7,598 bases of DNA from positions 1 to 7,598 of the forward strand of contig VGCB01000118.1 of NCBI GenBank assembly GCA_016870235.1, given 5' to 3'. This DNA is from Actinomycetota bacterium. GTDB lineage: Bacteria; Actinomycetota; Thermoleophilia; Gaiellales; Gaiellaceae. Made by a program: the position numbers and the translations under genes. Under the pieces are notes generated by a model. It was given only the letters and a program-made list of their open reading frames with translations, was not told the DNA's origin and did no database searches. Shown here piece by piece: positions 1-5,119 of the stretch. Each line of letters begins with the position of its first letter. Position 1 is the first letter of the stretch.

Positions 1-2
1 TC

Positions 3-131
3 GCCTCGGCCCGCGACGAGGAGGGCCTCCTCCTCGCCGGGCGCGCCGTCGTCCGCGCTCCGCGGTACGCCTTGCTCGAGGAGAAGAGCTTCGGCGAGAG
101 GCTGGCAGTCCAGCGCTGGGTGCGCCCGTAG
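3..131 (+). CDS. C-terminal end of an unidentified protein (5' end outside window)
   Basis: Reading frame 3 is open from the window edge to a TAG stop at 129-131, giving 42 residues that end in LAVQRWVRP. All but two of the sense codons end in G or C (the exceptions are GCT and GCA), which is the codon pattern of the certain genes in this window. The other two plus-strand frames show no such pattern. The visible tail is soluble-looking and mixed in charge, with no membrane segment and no recognisable motif. I do not recognise the family. The gene converges on nth with a 48-nt gap, so it belongs to a different transcript from the repair operon. It is probably real, but its function cannot be judged from this fragment. 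Confidence 0.7.
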   Translation, partial: ASARDEEGLLLAGRAVVRAPRYALLEEKSFGERLAVQRWVRP

Positions 132-159
132 GGCCCGTTGCGGCCCGTCCGCCCGGCTG

Positions 160-172
160 GGCGCGGCGCGCC
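160..172. terminator. Weak candidate hairpin between convergent genes
   Basis: The 48-nt gap between the plus-strand stop (131) and the nth stop (180) contains a perfect 5-bp G/C inverted repeat: GGCGC at 160-164, a 3-nt loop at 165-167 and GCGCC at 168-172. It lies where a shared bidirectional terminator would be expected. There is no T-run on either side, so it does not match the classical intrinsic form, and in such GC-rich DNA short inverted repeats arise by chance. Confidence 0.22.
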
Positions 173-179
173 GTGCACG

Positions 180-896
180 TCAGCGGTCGAGGCGGCTCGA
201 CGGGCACAGATCCGTGAGCACGCAGTCGGCGCAGTGCGGTCGCCGAGCGTCGCACACGCGGCGCCCGTGCCAGATCAGCAGGTGCGGGAACCGGGCCCAG
301 TCCGCGCGCGGGACGACGCGGACGAGGTCGCGCTCGATCCTGACCGGATCCTCGTTCCGGGTCAGGCCGAGCCGTTGCGAGAGCCGTCGCACGTGCGTGT
401 CGACGACGATCCCCTGCGCGTGGCCGAGCTCGGCGGCGACGACGTTCGCGGTCTTGCGCGCGACACCGGGCAGCCGGAGGAGCTCCGGGAGCGTCCGCGG
501 CACCTGCCCGTCGAACTCCTCGAGGAGCACGCGCATGGCGCCCCGTATCGATTTCGCCTTCTGCCGGTAGAACCCCGTCGCGAAGATCGCGCGCTCGAGC
601 TCCTCCTGCGGCGCAGCGAGGTAGTCCTCCGGCCGCCTGAACCGTTCGAAGAGCGCGGGCGTGACCCTGTTGACGTTCGCGTCGGTCGTCTGCGCCGAGA
701 GCATGACCGAGACGAGGAGCTCGAGATCGCTCTCGAACCGGAGCGCGATCTCGGCGTCACGATGGGCCAGTGCCAGCCGGTCGACAATCGGGCCGATCCG
801 CTCCCGCCGCGAGCCGAGGCTGCGGCGGCGCGCCTCCGCGACATAGCTCCTGACCGGGCTTCGCTTGAAGCGGGCCGCTCCGGCCACGTCGCTCAC
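180..896 (-). CDS. nth: Endonuclease III (DNA glycosylase/AP lyase)
   Basis: This is a bifunctional base-excision repair enzyme that removes oxidised pyrimidines and cleaves the abasic strand. The product is 238 aa with the GTG start at 896; E. coli Nth is 211 aa, so there is a short N-terminal extension. The helix-hairpin-helix LPGVARKTA (142-150) carries the predicted catalytic Lys148. VVDTH (164-168) carries the catalytic Asp166. The C-terminal [4Fe-4S] signature is complete: Cys215, Cys222, Cys225 and Cys231 with C-X6-C-X2-C-X5-C spacing. The glycosylase-fold segment LLVSVMLSAQTTD (60-72) is also typical. No in-frame ATG exists before residue 65. GTG at 896 or GTG at 887 are the candidates, because a GGAGG at 904-900 precedes both, 3 nt and 12 nt away respectively. 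The gene lies 40 nt after the phosphoesterase and is probably its co-transcribed neighbour. The family call is certain and the exact start is not. Confidence 0.96.
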   Translation of the reverse strand: MSDVAGAARFKRSPVRSYVAEARRRSLGSRRERIGPIVDRLALAHRDAEIALRFESDLELLVSVMLSAQTTDANVNRVTPALFERFRRPEDYLAAPQEELERAIFATGFYRQKAKSIRGAMRVLLEEFDGQVPRTLPELLRLPGVARKTANVVAAELGHAQGIVVDTHVRRLSQRLGLTRNEDPVRIERDLVRVVPRADWARFPHLLIWHGRRVCDARRPHCADCVLTDLCPSSRLDR

Positions 897-936
897 GATC
901 CTCCGGCCGCCACGCCGCGCCTCTGCTCCGCCGGGC

Positions 937-1683
937 TCACGCCGACCTGCGCTCCTCGAACTGCGCCATCGCCTCGTCGGCGGGGATCGGCTCCCGGAGC
1001 GCGTGCCGGACGAGCCACTCGAGGTCGGGACAGCCCGTCCGCTCGAGCGTCTCGATCGCGGCGCCGACGTCGTAGTCGGTCGCGACGTGCTCGACACCCG
1101 GGCCGAGGAGCAGCCAGAACGCCGCCGCACGCCCCTGGTACGGCGCCCCGACGCTACCGGCGTTGACGACGCGCAGGCCGCCCGCGAGCGTCCGGTCGTA
1201 CTGGACGTGGACGTGGCCGCAGACGACCACGTCGGCGTCGACCGGCCCGAGCTCCCGCTCCATCTCGGCCTCGGGGGTGAGCGTCGTCAGGATCGGCATG
1301 TCGGACGAGGGGACGGCATGGCAGAAGAGGACGCGCCCGAGCCCCCGCACGGCGACGTGCTCGGTCAGCGGCCATTCCCGCACCCGCTCCCGCTGGTCGG
1401 CCGTCAGCAGCTCGGCGCACCACGCCGAGCGGTCGGGAAACGCCCCTCCCGCCGGCGTCGCCGTCACCTCCCGATCGCCGTTCCCGCGCACGAATCGCAC
1501 CCGGCTCCCGAGCGCCTCGAGGCGCTCGAGGCACGCGCGAGGGAGCGGGCCCGCGACGACGTCACCGCCGCAGACCACGAGGTCGGCGTCGGCGAGCCGC
1601 GGGTCGGAGAGCACCGCGTCGAGCGCGGGCAGGTTGCCGTGGACGTCGTAGAGGGCGGCGACGCGCCGCACCGGTGCGGTCAT
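937..1683 (-). CDS. Calcineurin-like metallophosphoesterase (YfcE/predicted phosphodiesterase type)
   Basis: The product is a predicted 248-aa cytosolic dinuclear-metal phosphoesterase. The metal-binding blocks occur in family order: D13-x-H15-GN near the N terminus, GGD (39-41), GNGDRE (67-72, the GNxD/E block), CH (121-122), and GHVH (156-159). NAGSVG (174-179) follows, close to the NPGSxG seen in this subfamily. There is no signal peptide or transmembrane segment. The small single-domain size fits general phosphodiesterases rather than SbcD/Mre11, which carry an extra capping domain. The ATG at 1683 is chosen over an upstream in-frame start because it directly precedes the first metal motif and has a GGGAG Shine-Dalgarno sequence 7 nt upstream. 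It starts 1 nt after the addA stop, which suggests translational coupling to a DNA-repair gene. The substrate is unknown, and a nucleotide or nucleic-acid substrate is only suggested by context. Confidence 0.9.
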   Translation of the reverse strand: MTAPVRRVAALYDVHGNLPALDAVLSDPRLADADLVVCGGDVVAGPLPRACLERLEALGSRVRFVRGNGDREVTATPAGGAFPDRSAWCAELLTADQRERVREWPLTEHVAVRGLGRVLFCHAVPSSDMPILTTLTPEAEMERELGPVDADVVVCGHVHVQYDRTLAGGLRVVNAGSVGAPYQGRAAAFWLLLGPGVEHVATDYDVGAAIETLERTGCPDLEWLVRHALREPIPADEAMAQFEERRSA

Positions 1684-1684
1684 C

Positions 1685-4600
1685 TCATCTCTCCCATTCC
1701 GCCGGCTCGAAGTCGGACGGCGGCCCCGGATCGAGCAGCGCCGTGCCGGCACAGGCGACGCCCAGGAGCGGGCACCCCTGGCACGCGTAGGCGCTCGGAC
1801 GCGCGCGGATCTCCCCCGCCGTCACGCGCGCGATCGCGGCGGCGACGACCTCCGTGAGGCGCCCGCGATCGGACGCGCGGTACACGGTCGACACCGGCGT
1901 GTCCGGCGCCTCCAGGAAGTGGTAGACGACCTCGGCCTCCTCGGCGCCGGCGAGGAGGCACACGAGCGCATACACCGTCCGCTGGAGCTCGTACTCCTCC
2001 TCGACGATCTCGTGCGGCGTCTTCCCTTCCAGCAGGTTCGTCTTGTAGTCGAGGATCAGAGCCCGCGGCCCGTCCCGCCACAGCACGTCGAGCCGCCCGC
2101 GCAGGAGCACTCCCTCGACCTCGAACGTGAACGGCCGTTCCGGCCTGGCGCCGCCGAGCGCAGCGATCCGGCGGGCGAGATCGGAGGAGCAGTAGGCCTC
2201 GACGTGGCGCCGGACGCGCGCGAGCTCGTCCTCGGTGATCGCCGGGTACCACCCGCGAACCGTCTCCTCGAGCCAGACGGGATCGGGCCGCTCGGGCCGG
2301 TCGAGGTCGACGAGCTCGAGCACGCGGTGCACCGCGTCGCCGTGCTCGGTCGCGAGCAGTCCGTCGAACGCCGCCTCCTCCGACCGCGTCGGGCCGCCGC
2401 GAACGGGCCGCATCCCGGCGACCCGCTCCGCCCAGAACCGGAGCGAGCACCGCTCGAAGAGCGCGATCGCGCTGAAGGAGAGACGGCGCGGGGCGACGTG
2501 AGGCGCCGCCGCGAGCGCGGCGAGCTCGTTGAGGACGACCGACGGCGTCGGGCTCGCAACCGGGATCTCGCCGAAGAGCGCCAGCTGCCCGGAGGGAAGC
2601 TCGACGGGCTCGGGCTCCGGCTCGCTCCCCGCGGCAGAGGCGGCAGCACCCGGGGCCTCGGCCGGGTCGAACCGACCGGCCCGGAGGAGGAATCGCGCCT
2701 CCGCGCGCGCGATCTCGACCGGATCGCCCGCCTCGGCCGGGAGCTCCGCGATCTCGAGGCGCCGCAGCACCCAGGAGATCGGCGTGTCCCGCTCGCGCTC
2801 GGACCCGTCGTCGACGGCCCCCGAGACGATCAGCCGGTCGATCGCCCGGGTCATCGCCACGTAGTAGAGGCGGAGCCGCTCCGCCCGCTCCTGCGCCGCG
2901 CTCTCGGCCCGCACCGCCTCGTAGTCGAAGACGCCGGAGCGGTCGCCGCTCGCTGGATCGACCGCACGGAAGCCGAAGCGCCCGTCGGCCAGCGCGACGA
3001 TCTCATCCGGATCGCTGACCGCGCCGGTGTCCCGCCCCGCGTCGGCGACGACGACGACCTTGAACTCGAGGCCCTTCGCAGCGTGGATCGTGAGCAGCCG
3101 TACCGCCTCGGCGCCCTCCTCCTCGGCCATCGCCTCGAGCTCCTTCGACCCGAGCGCCTCCTGATCGCGGACGAAGCGGACGAAGCCCTCGATGTCGCGC
3201 CCCCGGAGGGCCTCGTACGAGCGCGCGAGGCGCGCGAGCTTGCGGAGGTTCGCGTACCGCCGCCGGCCGTCCCAGCGGGTGAGGACGGCGAGGTCGTAGT
3301 CGTGCTCGACCAGGATCTGCTCGCAGAGGCGCTCGAGCCCCGCGCGCTGCGAGAGGACGACGAGGCGCTCGTACCGCTGCTTGAACGCGCGGATCAGGCG
3401 CACGTCCTCGGCCGCGAGGTCGGGCGGCAGCGCACGCTCGATCCCCGAGAAGAGCGGGCGGCGGCTCGCGGCGCGGCGGATGCTGACGAGCGCGTCGTTC
3501 GAGACGCCGACGAGCGGCGAGGCGAGCACGCTCGTCAGCGCCTCGTCGTCGTAGCGGTTCTGGAGGAGCCTGAGGTAGGCGAGCAGGTCGGCGACCTGCT
3601 GCTGACCGAAGTAGCCGCGGCCGGTCGAGCGGAACGTCGCGAGGTCGAGGCGGCGGAGCTCCTCCTCGTACCACTCCGCGTCCGTGCCCGCGGCGAAGAG
3701 GAGGACGATCTCGCCGGGGGTGGCGGCGCCGGTGTCGACGAGCTCGCGGATCCTGCGAGCGATGTGACGGGCCTCCCCTCGTCGCCAGTGCTCGCCCGTG
3801 TCGCGATGCGAGGCCTTGTCGGTGACGAGGAGCTCGACAGGGTGGCCGAAGACCGGGTCCGGGAACTCGCCGGACGCGGTCAGCGGCTGGAACTCGTCGC
3901 CGAACTCGTCCGAGAACAGGTGGTTGACCGCAGCCAGCACCTCCGGCCGGGAGCGGTAGTTCCGCCGCAGCGCGAGGAGGCGCGGCGCCGAGGCCCGCCG
4001 CTCGCGGAAGACGCCGACGTCGGCGTGACGGAACCCGTAGATCGACTGGAACTCGTCGCCGACGAAGAACCGCTCGACGTCGTCGCCCGCGGTGATCAGG
4101 TCGACGATCTCGCACTGGAGCCGATTCGTGTCCTGGAACTCGTCCACCATCACGAGCCGGAAGCGCTGCGACTCGGCGCGGCGGACGTCCTCGTGATCGC
4201 GCAGGAGCGTACGGGTCGCAAGCTGGAGGTCTTCGAAGTCGACCGCCGACTCGCGACGCTTCGCCTCCGCGTACTCGCGGGCGAAGCGGTCGAGCAGGTC
4301 CTGGAGCAGGTCGCGGTCGGCCGCTGCGAGCTCCTCCAGCGCGGCGCGCTCGAGCGCCCTGCGCGCCTCCTCGAACGACGCGGCCCGCTCGCCCCGGCTG
4401 CGGAAGGCACCGAGGTCGGTGAGACGCTCGGGCACCGCCCCGGCCTCGACGACGCGGAGCGCCTGCTCGGCGTTCTGCCGCTGCGTCGGCGTCGCCTTCA
4501 CGTCGCCGGCGAGACAGCGCGCCGCCTCGACGAACGCGGCGACGACCGACTCGAAGGACGGCCGCACGCCGAGCTCGAGGACGAGATCGCGCCCGGCCGA

Positions 4601-5119
4601 TCGCAGCGTCTCGTAGACGCCGGTCAGCATCCGCCTGAGCCCGGCTGCCCCGTAGGTCGCGAGCAGCCGGAGCCGCTCCGGCTCGCCGCTCGCGCAGAAG
4701 GCCGTCAGAGCGCGCTCGAACGCCTCCCCCCGCAGAACGGCCGACCCTGGGTCGTCCAGCTCCCGGAACCGGGGATCGAGACCGACCGGGAACGGATGCG
4801 CCTTGAGGACGCGGTTGCAGAAGCCGTGGATCGTCGAGATCCACGCGCCGTCGAGATCGCGGGCGAGGTCGGGACGCCCGCGGTCGAGCAGCGCGCCCCG
4901 AATGCGCGACCGGAGCTCGGCCGCGGCCTTCCGCGTGTAGGTGATCACGAGCACCGAGTCGACGTCGAGGCCGCCCTCGCAGACGGCACGGACGAACCGC
5001 TCGACGAGCACCGACGTCTTGCCGGTGCCGGCGCCCGCGGAGACGAACACCTCGCCCGTCGCCTCGACCGCCTCGAGCTGCTCGGGATTGAGGCGCGCGG
5101 GGGTCTCGATCGTCGTCAT
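1685..5119 (-). CDS. addA: AddA-type UvrD/Rep helicase with C-terminal RecB-like nuclease
   Basis: This is the ATP-driven 3'-5' helicase and nuclease subunit of a double-strand-break resection complex, 1144 aa long (B. subtilis AddA is about 1230). All superfamily 1A motifs look intact: Q-motif NPEQ (11-14), Walker A GAGTGKT (29-35, Lys34), Ia TYTRKAA (60-66), Ic STIHGFC (95-101), II DEFQD (326-330), III GDEFQSIYGFR (354-364), IV NYRS (387-390), V TIHAAKGLEF (677-686) and VI YVAMTRA (753-759). A Pro/Glu/Ala-rich linker (about 815-860) contains QLALF (845-849). The PD-(D/E)XK nuclease follows: His931, Asp1011, DYK (1024-1026) and Gln1046/Tyr1050. Cys891 plus Cys1113, Cys1116 and Cys1123 form a possible iron-sulfur staple. 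The ATG at 5119 overlaps the addB stop as ATGA and has GGTGGAG 5 nt upstream. The open frame runs further upstream, but only through addB in another frame. The alternative family name is AdnB. Confidence 0.95.
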   Translation of the reverse strand: MTTIETPARLNPEQLEAVEATGEVFVSAGAGTGKTSVLVERFVRAVCEGGLDVDSVLVITYTRKAAAELRSRIRGALLDRGRPDLARDLDGAWISTIHGFCNRVLKAHPFPVGLDPRFRELDDPGSAVLRGEAFERALTAFCASGEPERLRLLATYGAAGLRRMLTGVYETLRSAGRDLVLELGVRPSFESVVAAFVEAARCLAGDVKATPTQRQNAEQALRVVEAGAVPERLTDLGAFRSRGERAASFEEARRALERAALEELAAADRDLLQDLLDRFAREYAEAKRRESAVDFEDLQLATRTLLRDHEDVRRAESQRFRLVMVDEFQDTNRLQCEIVDLITAGDDVERFFVGDEFQSIYGFRHADVGVFRERRASAPRLLALRRNYRSRPEVLAAVNHLFSDEFGDEFQPLTASGEFPDPVFGHPVELLVTDKASHRDTGEHWRRGEARHIARRIRELVDTGAATPGEIVLLFAAGTDAEWYEEELRRLDLATFRSTGRGYFGQQQVADLLAYLRLLQNRYDDEALTSVLASPLVGVSNDALVSIRRAASRRPLFSGIERALPPDLAAEDVRLIRAFKQRYERLVVLSQRAGLERLCEQILVEHDYDLAVLTRWDGRRRYANLRKLARLARSYEALRGRDIEGFVRFVRDQEALGSKELEAMAEEEGAEAVRLLTIHAAKGLEFKVVVVADAGRDTGAVSDPDEIVALADGRFGFRAVDPASGDRSGVFDYEAVRAESAAQERAERLRLYYVAMTRAIDRLIVSGAVDDGSERERDTPISWVLRRLEIAELPAEAGDPVEIARAEARFLLRAGRFDPAEAPGAAASAAGSEPEPEPVELPSGQLALFGEIPVASPTPSVVLNELAALAAAPHVAPRRLSFSAIALFERCSLRFWAERVAGMRPVRGGPTRSEEAAFDGLLATEHGDAVHRVLELVDLDRPERPDPVWLEETVRGWYPAITEDELARVRRHVEAYCSSDLARRIAALGGARPERPFTFEVEGVLLRGRLDVLWRDGPRALILDYKTNLLEGKTPHEIVEEEYELQRTVYALVCLLAGAEEAEVVYHFLEAPDTPVSTVYRASDRGRLTEVVAAAIARVTAGEIRARPSAYACQGCPLLGVACAGTALLDPGPPSDFEPAEWER
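1691..1695 (-). promoter_or_regulatory. Shine-Dalgarno site of the metallophosphoesterase gene
   Basis: GGGAG on the minus strand lies 7 nt before the ATG at 1683 and falls inside the last codons of addA (Trp-Glu-Arg-stop). It decides the start and implies that ribosomes finishing addA can re-initiate here. Confidence 0.6.

Noticed and set aside
362..844. Alternative minus-strand frame starting at an ATG (844) with AGGAGC just upstream
   Set aside because: It is out of frame with nth, and its product is Arg/Ser-rich with no motif. The nth frame has the full HhH, catalytic and iron-sulfur residues over the same bases.
1697..1752. Longer N terminus for the metallophosphoesterase starting at 1752
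   Set aside because: The extra 23 residues overlap addA, are Arg/Ser-rich and unlike the family. The start at 1683 has better ribosome-site spacing and sits right before the first metal-binding motif.
138..1857. Plus-strand open frames opposite nth and the phosphoesterase
   Set aside because: They are antisense shadows: Arg/Pro-rich, no motifs, and mirrored by well-supported genes on the minus strand.
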